From Pseudomonas helleri (GTDB lineage Bacteria; Pseudomonadota; Gammaproteobacteria; Pseudomonadales; Pseudomonadaceae): 64,000 nt of DNA. The notes under the pieces were generated by a model. That model was given only the letters and a program-made list of their open reading frames with translations. It was not told the DNA's origin and did no database searches. Each line of letters begins with the position of its first letter. Position 1 is the stretch's first letter. The position numbers and the translations under genes were made by a program. The stretch is taken from assembly GCF_009600315.1 (NCBI RefSeq), contig NZ_WIWC01000007.1, forward strand, positions 107,351 through 171,350. Reading direction: 5' to 3'. Shown piece after piece: positions 54,430 through 63,700 of this stretch.

Positions 54430-54558
54430 CGTATGGCAAAAAAAAGCAGCTTGCCAGTGTCCGCACATCAAAGGCGGTCACTTGTCAGCTGCGCAATGGC
54501 GCGAATCTTAGGGGTAGCGGCCGTGTGCGTCAATCGGTCGCAGACGGTTTTGACCGCT

Positions 54559-55572
54559 TTATCTTGCGGCTTTGCAGGGAGATGAGGTGGTGCGGCGAAC
54601 AATCAGTTCGACGGGCATGATGAGGCGCCGAACCTTCATGACGTTACCTTTGAGCATGGCTTCAAGTGCCGCGACAGCCGCCTGCGCCTGCGCTTGCGTG
54701 TCCTGACGCAGGGTCGAAAGCGAGAACACCTCGTTCTTAGCATCAGGAATGTCGTCAAAGCCGATCACCGCAACATCATCAGGCACGGACAAGCCCCTGC
54801 CCATCAGCCGGTCGAGTACGCCGACGGCAATACAATCGTTGGCAGCAAAAATAGCCGTGGGGCCATCACCGTCAGCGAACAGGGCATCCACTCCTTGCCG
54901 GCCGAAAGTGGCGGTGTGTGTGCCACGCAACACGATCGGTTCCAACCCGGCTTCATGCATGACCCGACAGAAAATGCGGGTGCGCTCACGGGCAGAAGGT
55001 TCATTGCCACCACCCAAATGCGCAATCCTGCGATGCCCCAACGAGAAAAGGTGAGCCATGGCCTGCCGCACCCCCGACTCGTCGTCGACCACAATGGACA
55101 CCACCTGCGGATGACTGACCCGTTTGTTGCCCAGGAACACACAGGGGAGTTTCTCGGCGATTTGACCGATCACCTGCGAGGTGTGCGACGTACCGATCAG
55201 AATGACCCCGGCTGCGCGCAACCGCAGCAAGCGGTCCGAGTCCAGCAGCGCGGAACCGGTTTCCAGCGCGCGCAATGACGTCACCGGGTCAAACCCGCGA
55301 GCCAGCAGTTGCGCATCCAGAGATTGAGCAAGCTGAATATGGAAGGGGTTGTTCAAGTCGCCGATCACCAACCCTACGATGGATGACGTCGAAGACACCA
55401 GGCTGCGCGCGGCCAGATTGGGCTTGTAATTCATCTGCTCCGCAATCTCCTCGATACGCTTGCGAGTCTCGGGACGGACTCCCGGATCACAGCGCAGCGC
55501 CCGCGAAACTTGCGCACGCGACATACCTGCGACTTTCGCAACATCATCCAGGGTGGTGAAGGATTTGGTCAT
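54559..55572 (-). CDS. LacI-family regulator, probable repressor of gcd
   Basis: A 337-residue LacI/GalR protein. The HTH and hinge are clear: TLDDVAKVAGMSRAQVSRAL at residues 7-26, RKRIEEIAEQMNYKPNLAAR with the hinge Leu-Ala-Arg-Ser. The periplasmic-binding-like core has the expected SIVGLVIGDLNNPFH, VVDDESGVRQAMAHLFSLGH, AIFAANDCIAVGVLDRLMGR and GFDDIPDAKNEVFSLSTLRQ. Ligand unknown; sugar acids are usual for this group. It is upstream of gcd on the same strand, with a LacI operator between. Confidence 0.89.
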   Translation of the reverse strand: MTKSFTTLDDVAKVAGMSRAQVSRALRCDPGVRPETRKRIEEIAEQMNYKPNLAARSLVSSTSSIVGLVIGDLNNPFHIQLAQSLDAQLLARGFDPVTSLRALETGSALLDSDRLLRLRAAGVILIGTSHTSQVIGQIAEKLPCVFLGNKRVSHPQVVSIVVDDESGVRQAMAHLFSLGHRRIAHLGGGNEPSARERTRIFCRVMHEAGLEPIVLRGTHTATFGRQGVDALFADGDGPTAIFAANDCIAVGVLDRLMGRGLSVPDDVAVIGFDDIPDAKNEVFSLSTLRQDTQAQAQAAVAALEAMLKGNVMKVRRLIMPVELIVRRTTSSPCKAAR

Positions 55573-55716
55573 TGATAACGCAGCCTTTATCTAGAACCCT
55601 CGCAGGAAGGCGCACGAGCATAATATAGGGATGCCTCATCTGGGTAGAGATGACGTATGGGTCTGAATGACGCTTGCGCAAGGCAGATGAACTGGCCATT
55701 CATGAATGAGCCAGCG

Positions 55717-57057
55717 CTACAGCGCCGATTCCAGCAAGCCCACGCCCTCATCCCCTGCCGGCACCTCATGCAGAGAAATCCTTGACGTCTCCGGCAACGC
55801 CAATCCCCCCACCAACGCCAGTAGTGCGACCGCTATCAAATAAAACGCCGGTGACAGGTTGCTGCCCGTGGTGGTTATCAGCCATGTCGCCACCAGCTGT
55901 GCCGTGCCACCAAACAAGGTGTAGGCCATGTTGTAGGTGATGGCAGACGCGGTATAGCGCGTGCGTGTGGGAAAGGTTTCCGAAAGCAAGGCGGCCGTCA
56001 CCACGCCACACAACACCGCGCCCGTCGCCAACAGCATCACGCCGATCACTGAGGCGGCAAACCCGCCGGAACTGGCCATCAGAAGCGACGGATAGACCGC
56101 CACCATTAACAGCACACACGCCGTGAACACGGTGACTCGACGCCCGACCCGATCCGAATACAGCCCGGCCAGCGGGCAGATCGCAGCGGCAAAAATAAGC
56201 GCGATCAATGACACCAACAACGCCGTGGCGCGGCTCAAGCCGCCAGCGACTTGCAGGTACGTCGCAAAGTAGGTGGTAAACATATAGAACGACAGCGCCG
56301 TCAGTGACACGAATGCGCCCAGGCAACAGATGGCCGCGCCGTGGTTGCGCAAGGTTTCCTTGAGCGGTGAATGTGCGACCGCGTGCTCCTGAGCCACCGC
56401 CTTGAACGCCGGGGTTTCATCCAGCTTGCTGCGCATGTACAGCCCCACCAACCCCAAAGGAGCCGCGATCAGAAACGGCAGCCGCCAACCCCAGTCCGCC
56501 ATCGTCTGCGCTGACAATGAGGCTTCAAACGCGTAAGCCACCACGGCCGCTGCTGCGAACGCGCTAAAGGTCGACACGGGCAGAAAACTGCCATACCAGG
56601 CGCGTTTGTCGTGGGGTGCGTGCTCCATCAGGTAGGCGCAGGCCCCCGCGTATTCACCCCCGGCGGAAAAGCCCTGAGCACAACGGATCAACGTCAACAG
56701 AATCGGTGCCAATACCCCGATCGCCGCATACGTGGGCAACACACCGATCAAGGTGGTGGCCCCGGCCATCAACAAAATGGTCATTGCCAGTGTGCGTTTG
56801 CGGCCAATCCGGTCGCCCAGCATGCCGAAGAAAATCCCGCCCAGCGGCCTGAATGCAAAGGCCACGGCAAACACCGCGAAGGTTTTGAGCAAGGCTGCAC
56901 TGGCATCGCCACTGGGGAAAAACTGTTGCGCAATGGTGGTGGCCAAAAAACCGTAAATCGCGAAATCAAACCACTCGACGAAATTGCCGATTGCGGCTGC
57001 AACAATCACTTTTCTCAGGGTTTTTGGACTGACTTCAAGGGCGTACGGACGGGTCAT
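55717..57057 (-). CDS. MHS-family MFS transporter (proline/betaine or organic-acid type)
   Basis: A 446-residue metabolite-proton symporter. The ATG at 57057 (MTRPYALEVSPKTLRKVIVA) has GAGG upstream and is preferred to one 15 bases earlier. GNFVEWFDFAIYGFLATTIA, FRPLGGIFFGMLGDRIGRKR, RCAQGFSAGGEYAGACAYLM and RMRSKL-type YMRSKLDETPAFKAVAQEHA are signatures of the MHS family (ProP, KgtP, ShiA). It is divergent from a flavin reductase-like gene (164 bases). Substrate is probably an organic acid or betaine. Confidence 0.88.
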   Translation of the reverse strand: MTRPYALEVSPKTLRKVIVAAAIGNFVEWFDFAIYGFLATTIAQQFFPSGDASAALLKTFAVFAVAFAFRPLGGIFFGMLGDRIGRKRTLAMTILLMAGATTLIGVLPTYAAIGVLAPILLTLIRCAQGFSAGGEYAGACAYLMEHAPHDKRAWYGSFLPVSTFSAFAAAAVVAYAFEASLSAQTMADWGWRLPFLIAAPLGLVGLYMRSKLDETPAFKAVAQEHAVAHSPLKETLRNHGAAICCLGAFVSLTALSFYMFTTYFATYLQVAGGLSRATALLVSLIALIFAAAICPLAGLYSDRVGRRVTVFTACVLLMVAVYPSLLMASSGGFAASVIGVMLLATGAVLCGVVTAALLSETFPTRTRYTASAITYNMAYTLFGGTAQLVATWLITTTGSNLSPAFYLIAVALLALVGGLALPETSRISLHEVPAGDEGVGLLESAL

Positions 57058-57221
57058 CGTGAACCTCGGCATTTGATCGCTAATCCACGGATTATCGGGG
57101 CAGCGACTAAAATGCCCTGCTCCAGACCTGTCATCGACTTAGTCAGCACCGACGTAGAGCGATTCAATTGAGTAACATCGTCAGCCCCCGCCTGACACCA
57201 AACCACCTCCAAGGAGCTCTT

Positions 57222-57809
57222 ATGGACTCGCACATTGCAGCCGTCCCGTTGGACAAGGCTTACCGACTGATCAACCACGGCCCTACGATTCTGGTCTCGG
57301 CCCAACACAATGGCGTACAAAACGTCATGGCCGCGTCGTGGGCCTGTGCGCTGGATTTTTCCCCGCCCAAACTGACGGTGGTGCTCGACAAATCTGTCAA
57401 AACCCGCGAACTGATCGAGCAAAGCGCCAGGTTTGTCATTCAGGTGCCCACCGTGGCGCAACTTGAACTGACCAGCCGTGTGGGCAGCCTCAGCCTTTAC
57501 AGCGACCCGGACAAACTCGCTCATTGCGGGGTCAACCTGTTCGAGATCGAAGGCCAGTCACTGCCCTTCGTGACCGGTTGCTCGGCCTGGCTGGCGTGCA
57601 CGCTGATCCCCGAACCCCACAACCAGACCACTTACGACCTGTTTATCGGCGAAGTCACCGGTGCGTGGGCCGATACACGCGTGTTCAAGGACGGCCACTG
57701 GCAGTTTGAAACAGCCGACCCGGCCTGGCGCAGCCTGCACTACATAGCGGGCGGCCATTATTACGCCATTGGCGAAGCGCTGGACGTGAGCGAGAACACG
57801 CACTCCTGA
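57222..57809 (+). CDS. Flavin reductase-like (FMN-binding split-barrel) protein
   Basis: A 195-residue protein. The ATG at 57222 has AAGGAG before it; an 18-residue longer frame is rejected. GPTILVSAQHNGVQNVMAAS, PPKLTVVLDKSVKTRELIEQ, RFVIQVPTVAQLELT and the C-terminal SLHYIAGGHYYAIGEAL match the flavin reductase-like/DIM6 family that binds FMN. Enzymes of this class reduce flavin for monooxygenases; no monooxygenase is adjacent, so this may act on free flavin or another substrate. Confidence 0.83.
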   Translation: MDSHIAAVPLDKAYRLINHGPTILVSAQHNGVQNVMAASWACALDFSPPKLTVVLDKSVKTRELIEQSARFVIQVPTVAQLELTSRVGSLSLYSDPDKLAHCGVNLFEIEGQSLPFVTGCSAWLACTLIPEPHNQTTYDLFIGEVTGAWADTRVFKDGHWQFETADPAWRSLHYIAGGHYYAIGEALDVSENTHS

Positions 57810-57826
57810 CCACGGAAATCCCGTCG

Positions 57827-57854
57827 CCGCGGTCTCATGAAATAAGAGCCGCGG
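57827..57854 (+). terminator. GC hairpin after the flavin reductase gene
   Basis: CCGCGG repeated with an internal CTC/GAG extension forms a stem 18 bases past the stop; no U-tract follows, so it is a weak candidate terminator. Confidence 0.35.
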
Positions 57855-58025
57855 CCGGCAACTCTCGCCCTAAAATAATTATTCCTACCTGATATTCGCC
57901 CTAATCCTCATACCTGAAAGATCCATCCTACATCCAACTCCAATACCGCCTTGCACACTTGCGCGACCTTAAAGAGTTCTGATGCCTACCAGCCTTCAGA
58001 ACGTGCGCCGTGCAAGGAACCATAG

Positions 58026-60059
58026 ATGTCACGTTCACTGTCCCAGTCTCGCTTCAGCCTGAGCATTGAAGGCTTTGGCGCCGATTTTCAGGTTGTCTCT
58101 TTCTCCGGCAATGAAGGCATTAGCACGCCTTATCGCTTCGATGTGGTACTGGTCAGCGAGCGTGCCGACTTAGACATTGAGCGTCTGTTGCATCAACCGG
58201 CCTTTCTGGCCTTTTCTGAAGGCGGCACGGGTGTCCACGGGCATATCACTGAAATAGCCCAAGGCGACAGCGGCAAACGCCTGACCCATTACACTCTGGC
58301 ACTCGTGCCGCAGCTGGACGTCCTGCGCCACCGCACCAATCTGCGTATTTTCCAGCACCAAACCGTCGAGCAGATCATTGGTGTGATCCTCGAAGAACAC
58401 GGCATTTTCAGTGACCGTTACCGGTTCATCCTTGAGACCCAGTACACGGCGCGCGACTACTGTGTGCAGTATCAGGAAAGTGACCTGCACTTTATCCAGC
58501 GCCTGTGCGAAGAAGAAGGCATTCACTACCACTTCCAGCACACCCCCAACAGCCACCACCTGTGGTTTGGCGACGGCCAGAGCCTATTTCAGAAAATCAC
58601 TCCCGCCACGTCCTTCCACCCGGACAGCGGCCTTGTCGCGGGTACGCCGTCAGTCAACGCATTCCATGTCGGCCTGCAAACCTGCGTCACCCGCAGCACA
58701 TTGCGCGATTACGACTTTCAAATGGCCAGTCGCCAACTGCTGGCCGACGCTGGCCCCGACCGCACCAAACCCCAACCGGACCTCGAAGACTACCGTTACC
58801 CCGGTCACTTCACTCACGAGCAGCGCGGCAAATTGCTCAGCCAGCGCGCCCTCGAACGGCACCGTAGCGAGTATCACCAGGCCAGCGGTAAAAGTGATCA
58901 TCCGGCGCTGGTTTCCGGTCACTTTCTGGACTTGGCCGAGCACCCCCAAACGAGCTGGAATGACCTCTGGCTGCTGACCCGAATCACCCACGAAGGCAAA
59001 CAACCGCAAGCCCTTGAAGAGTCCGCCGCACACCCGCCGGTCATACCTGCAGACGGATTCGTTCAGGGCTACCGCAATACCTTTTCTGCCACCCCTTGGG
59101 ACGTGTTTTACCGCCCGGCCCTTGAGCACCCCAAACCTTGCGTATTGGGTGCCCAGACAGCCCGTGTGTGCGGCCCGACCAATGACGAAGTGCATTGCGA
59201 CCCTTATGGCCGGGTCAAGGTGCAGTTTCATTGGGATCGCGAAGGCCAGAACGACGATCACAGCAGTTGCTGGGTGCGCGTCGCCTCCCGTTGGGCCGGG
59301 GACCGTTATGGCTCGGTCATGGTGCCGCGGGTGGGCATGGAAGTACTGGTGCATTTTTTGGAGGGTAATCCCGACCAACCGGTTCTTTCATCGTGCCTGC
59401 CAAACAGCCTCAACCCGACGCCCTGGCCATTGCCCGCGAACAAAACCCGCAGCGTTCTGCGCAGCCGCAGCACACCGGGCGGCGGCGGTTACAACGAGCT
59501 GCATATCGAGGACCGCAAAGGCGCCGAAGTGATCTACCTGCACGCCCAGCGCGACCTTGAGCAGCACATCAAAAACGACAGTCAGCTGCAAGTCGATGGC
59601 ACACGCAAGGAACTCATCCATCGAGACCGTAACAGCGTGCTGATGGCCGAGGACCAGCGCACGGTCAGCGCAGACCGCAAGGTACAACTACTGGCCAATG
59701 ACCATCGCGAGGTCGCTGTCAGCAGCCATACCCGGGTGGGTCAGGTCATGACCGTAGAGGCCGGACAAGAAGTTCACCTCAAAGCCGGGGCCAGCCTGAC
59801 CCTGGCCGCAGGTGCCGGCATGAGCCTGATGGCCGGCGGTCAGCACGTGATCATCAACTCGGCGGGCATCTACGCCAGTTCACCGATTCTGCCAGGCGGT
59901 GCCCCGGTTCCAGGCACACCGGCCTTGCCCGCCAACACATCAGGCCTTGCCCCGCTGACCGCCGCCCTGCTGACCCCCAACCAAATCGACAACCTGTCGC
60001 GCAGCGCGCCTTTTTGCGAAGAGTGCGAGCGCTGCAAAGGAGGTGTCTGTGACATCTAA
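58026..60059 (+). CDS. vgrG: Type VI secretion spike protein VgrG
   Basis: A 677-residue spike protein; AAGGAAC precedes the ATG. The gp27-like part (SRFSLSIEGFGADFQVVSFS, VLVSERADLDIERLLHQPAF, RDYCVQYQESDLHFIQRLCE) runs to ~380, the gp5 OB-fold linker (YRNTFSATPWDVFYRP, GPTNDEVHCDPYGRVKVQFH, VASRWAGDRYGSVMVPRVGM) follows, then the triple-stranded beta-helix (LHIEDRKGAEVIYLHAQRDL) and a C-terminal extension with QEVHLKAGASLTLAAGAGMS. It ends in a Cys-rich tail (CEECERCKGG), perhaps a docking site for the Rhs effector's own tip. It opens the vgrG-DUF4123-rhs effector module. Confidence 0.92.
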   Translation: MSRSLSQSRFSLSIEGFGADFQVVSFSGNEGISTPYRFDVVLVSERADLDIERLLHQPAFLAFSEGGTGVHGHITEIAQGDSGKRLTHYTLALVPQLDVLRHRTNLRIFQHQTVEQIIGVILEEHGIFSDRYRFILETQYTARDYCVQYQESDLHFIQRLCEEEGIHYHFQHTPNSHHLWFGDGQSLFQKITPATSFHPDSGLVAGTPSVNAFHVGLQTCVTRSTLRDYDFQMASRQLLADAGPDRTKPQPDLEDYRYPGHFTHEQRGKLLSQRALERHRSEYHQASGKSDHPALVSGHFLDLAEHPQTSWNDLWLLTRITHEGKQPQALEESAAHPPVIPADGFVQGYRNTFSATPWDVFYRPALEHPKPCVLGAQTARVCGPTNDEVHCDPYGRVKVQFHWDREGQNDDHSSCWVRVASRWAGDRYGSVMVPRVGMEVLVHFLEGNPDQPVLSSCLPNSLNPTPWPLPANKTRSVLRSRSTPGGGGYNELHIEDRKGAEVIYLHAQRDLEQHIKNDSQLQVDGTRKELIHRDRNSVLMAEDQRTVSADRKVQLLANDHREVAVSSHTRVGQVMTVEAGQEVHLKAGASLTLAAGAGMSLMAGGQHVIINSAGIYASSPILPGGAPVPGTPALPANTSGLAPLTAALLTPNQIDNLSRSAPFCEECERCKGGVCDI

Positions 60060-60789
60060 AGCGATCACCCCCCAGCAGTGGCTGGCCAAAAACCCGTTAC
60101 GCCCCAGCGAGCACCTGTACGCCGTCATCAGCTCCACCAGCACAGCACAGCCGCTGGCGGCTTGGCGCAAATATGAGCCACAACCCGCCGAGCCCTTGTG
60201 GGCCAACACACCTTACGCTGACTGGCTGCCCGTGATGCCTTGGTTACTGAGCCTGACCGGCAAGGAAGATTTTCTGCATTGGGCGGCACGCACCGACGCG
60301 CAAGACTGGGGCTGGCTGGCTATTTCCAGCGCCCCGCCCGAACTGATTGCCGAGCACCTTCGCGGTCTGACCCAGGTATTTACAGCCCCGGGCGACGCTG
60401 TTTTTTTCCGCTTTTGGGATGGCCGGTATTTCCTCACTGTCCTCCAGCAACTTGGCGTAACCACCCCAGACGTACTGCCCGTGTTTGACCGTTACTGGGT
60501 CAACGGCCAGCCCGTGGTCGTGGGTCAGGGGGCAAACCGCCCGGCACAGGCGTTCCCTTGGTGGCAGGTGCCTGAAGACCTTCTGTACGCACTCGTAGAA
60601 CAGGATTCCAGCAGCGTGACCGACAACCTGATGCAGTTGCTGAAAGAAACCGCTCCATTGCTCTACAACGCCACCGCCGAAAACCTCCTTCGGCAAAAAG
60701 TAGAGTCCTATCTGGCCGCCACCGACTCCGTCCTGAACTTCGACCACGCGCGTTTTACTGCCCACCTGCAACAGGAAATAGGCCAATGA
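60049..60789 (+). CDS. DUF4123 T6SS effector chaperone (TEC/Tap)
   Basis: A 246-residue DUF4123 protein. The start is GTG at 60049 because AAAGGAGG lies 5 bases upstream; a GTG 6 bases earlier is rejected because it falls on the ribosome-binding site. It reads LYAVISSTSTAQPLAAWRKY, DWLPVMPWLLSLTGKEDFLH, WGWLAISSAPPELIAEHLRG and FFRFWDGRYFLTVLQQLGV, the usual pattern of chaperones that load effectors on VgrG tips. It overlaps vgrG by 11 bases and rhs by 4 (ATGA), so all three are translationally coupled; its client is the Rhs protein that follows. Confidence 0.9.
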   Translation: MTSKAITPQQWLAKNPLRPSEHLYAVISSTSTAQPLAAWRKYEPQPAEPLWANTPYADWLPVMPWLLSLTGKEDFLHWAARTDAQDWGWLAISSAPPELIAEHLRGLTQVFTAPGDAVFFRFWDGRYFLTVLQQLGVTTPDVLPVFDRYWVNGQPVVVGQGANRPAQAFPWWQVPEDLLYALVEQDSSSVTDNLMQLLKETAPLLYNATAENLLRQKVESYLAATDSVLNFDHARFTAHLQQEIGQ

Positions 60790-63700
60790 CTGACAGCATC
60801 CAGCCCGACGTACCGACCCTCCTGTTGCAACTCAGAGACTGCCTGGCCGAGTACCGCCTGCAAACTTCAAAGTGGTACGGCGGCCTTCTTGCCGCCGAAC
60901 AAAAATTCAGTGCGGGCGATAGCGCCATCACCCGCAATATAGAGAGCAAAGGCCCGGCGATTCACTACGCCCAATGCAAGAAAGACGGCACGCTGACCTT
61001 GATTCATGCCTTTGAATCCGCGCACTTCGTGCCGATTGGCAACACCCCTGTGCGTCTGACGCCCCTGCGCTCTAAACCCCTGCGACCGGACAACTATGGC
61101 TTTGCCACCACCCTCGATACCGACGGCGAAGAACTCCACACCCACATCGACGACAGCGGCATAAAGCTTCTCGAAGGCTGCAAGCCCGATCAGCGCTACC
61201 GCGTCACCTTCTACCCCCAGACCACACCGCAACAAATCGACGCTTACTTCGACTCCTATCAAGGCCTGCTCAACGAACTTGGCGACTGGCTCTCGCAGCA
61301 ATGGAACAACGAATTCCATCCGCTCTGGCGCGCCTATGACAACGCCACTAATGCAGAACAACTGCTGCTGCATGCGCAGAGCGCCCTCAAGGGGTTTGGC
61401 GACACGCTGATAGGACTTTGGGACAGCCTGGTTAAACTGTTCGATCTCATCACTCACCCAAAAAAGAATCTCGAAAAACTCGCTGAGTTCCTTAACCCGG
61501 AACAACTCGACAGCCTCTTGCAGGCCTCAGGCCAATCGCTGCAAGCCCTGTATTTAATCGCCAGTGACGAACCACTGCTGTGGGCGTATTTCTCCACCTT
61601 CCAAGCCTGGCTGCAATTACTGCCGCCACATCTGTGCACTGAAATAGTTACGCGCCTGACCAGCGAGGTGCTAATCGACATCCTGATCGGTGTGGTTCTG
61701 ACCGGCGGGCTGGGGCTGGCGGTGAAATACACCGCCAAAGCTTTGCCAACGATGACCGTCACCGCCAAAGCCACTCACCTTTTGGACAGCTTTATCGACC
61801 TGCTGCTGCGCACCAGCAAAGCCCGCTCAACCCAACATACACAAATAAGCAAACCCATCCTGTTGCACGCCGACGCGCCGCTGAACACCGGCACAAAAGG
61901 CAAGGTCGACCTCACCCGCCAACCCGGCGACGGCCCCGATCAGTCGCTGCTCGACACCACCCTGATGGTGCGCGGCAAACCCCAGACCTACACCGAAATC
62001 GTGCAAGTCCAACACGTCGACGACGTCCCGGCGCAATCGAAAAACCTCAACGACCAGCCCGCCGAACCGGCTGACAAAACCTGCACCCAAGGCTGTCCGG
62101 TCTCGATGGTCACCGGCGAAGAACTGCTGACCCTCACCGATGCCGTGCTTGATGGCGTGCTGCCCTTCGAATGGACGCGCCTGTACCGCACCAGCGCCGT
62201 CGAAAACCCAAGCAGCCTGGGTTTTGGCTGGAGCCACAGCCTGAACCATCGCCTGCAAGAAGACGGCAACGAACTGCTGTGGACCGACCACGAAAACCGC
62301 CAGACCCGCTTTCCGATCCCCACCGCACAACGCCCGGCCATCACCAACAGCCTGGCCCGGGCCGCGATCTACCTGGGTGAAAAAGACGGCGAACTGGTCC
62401 TCGCCCAATCGGGCAAAACCCAGCGCTTCTACCACTTCAAGCACTTCAAACTGACCGCCATCAGCGATGCCTACGGCAACCGCCTGACCATCACCTATCG
62501 CGACGGCCGCCTGCACCGCATCGAAAACAAGTTTGAACGCGCCCTGATGCTGCGCTACCACAACGACCGGCTGTGCGCCGTCGACTACCAGTACTACGAC
62601 CACAGCCGCGAATTCATCGAACGCTCCGACGAGCACTACGCCAGACACCGCGTGCGCCTTGAACGCTGGACCACCCTGCACACTGCCGTCACCTACACCT
62701 ACAACGACGCGGGTCAACTGATCGGCGCCGCCAACCCCCTGCAAGAAACCGAGCACTACCGCTACGACGCCGACCACGTCATCCAGGAACGGCAACTGGC
62801 CGGCGGCGCGACGTTTTACTGGGAGTGGCAACACCGTGGCAAACAGGCGCGCTGCATCCGCCACTGGAACAACTTCGGGCAAATGCACGCCCGCTACGAG
62901 TGGGACGACGCCGGCACCGTCACCGTCCATCACCAGGACGGCAGCCGACAAATCTACGAGCACGACAGCAACGCCCGCCTCGTCAGCCAGACCGACCCGG
63001 ACGGCGCCAACCATCAAAAAACCTACGACGAACAAGGCCGCCTGATCGCTGAAAAAGACCCCCTCGGCGCCGTCACTGAATACCAGTACAACGAAAGCGG
63101 GCACCTCACCGCCCTGATCCCGCCCGAGGACGAACCCACCTACTACAGCTACCTCGACGGCCACGTGCGCAAAATCCGGCGCGGCATGGCGCAGTGGTAT
63201 TACGAGCGCAACGCCCAGGGCGACATCACCCGCCAGACCGACCCTGACGGCCACATCACCCGCTACACCTACAGCCCGCAGGGCAAAATCACCCTCATCC
63301 AGCACCCTGACGACAGCTACCACCAACTGACCTGGAACACCCACGGCCAACTGACCGGCGAACGACTGCCCGACGGCACCCAGCGCCATTACGCCTACGA
63401 CGCCCAAGGCCGCAAAACCACCCAGCAGGAACCCGACGGCACCCAAACGCACTACAAATGGGACGCCGCAGGCCGCCTGAGTCAAATCACCCTGCCCGGC
63501 GGTAAAACCCGCGCCTGGAGCTACAACGCCTACGGCAAAGTCACCGCCGAACGCGACGAACGCGGCCACATCACCCGCTACGAATACGCCGACCACCTGC
63601 ACCTCGTCAGCCGCCGCATCAACCCCGACGGCAGCCAGCTCAACTACCGCTACGACAACGCCCGCCTGCTGCTCACCGGCATCGAAAACGAACACAACGA

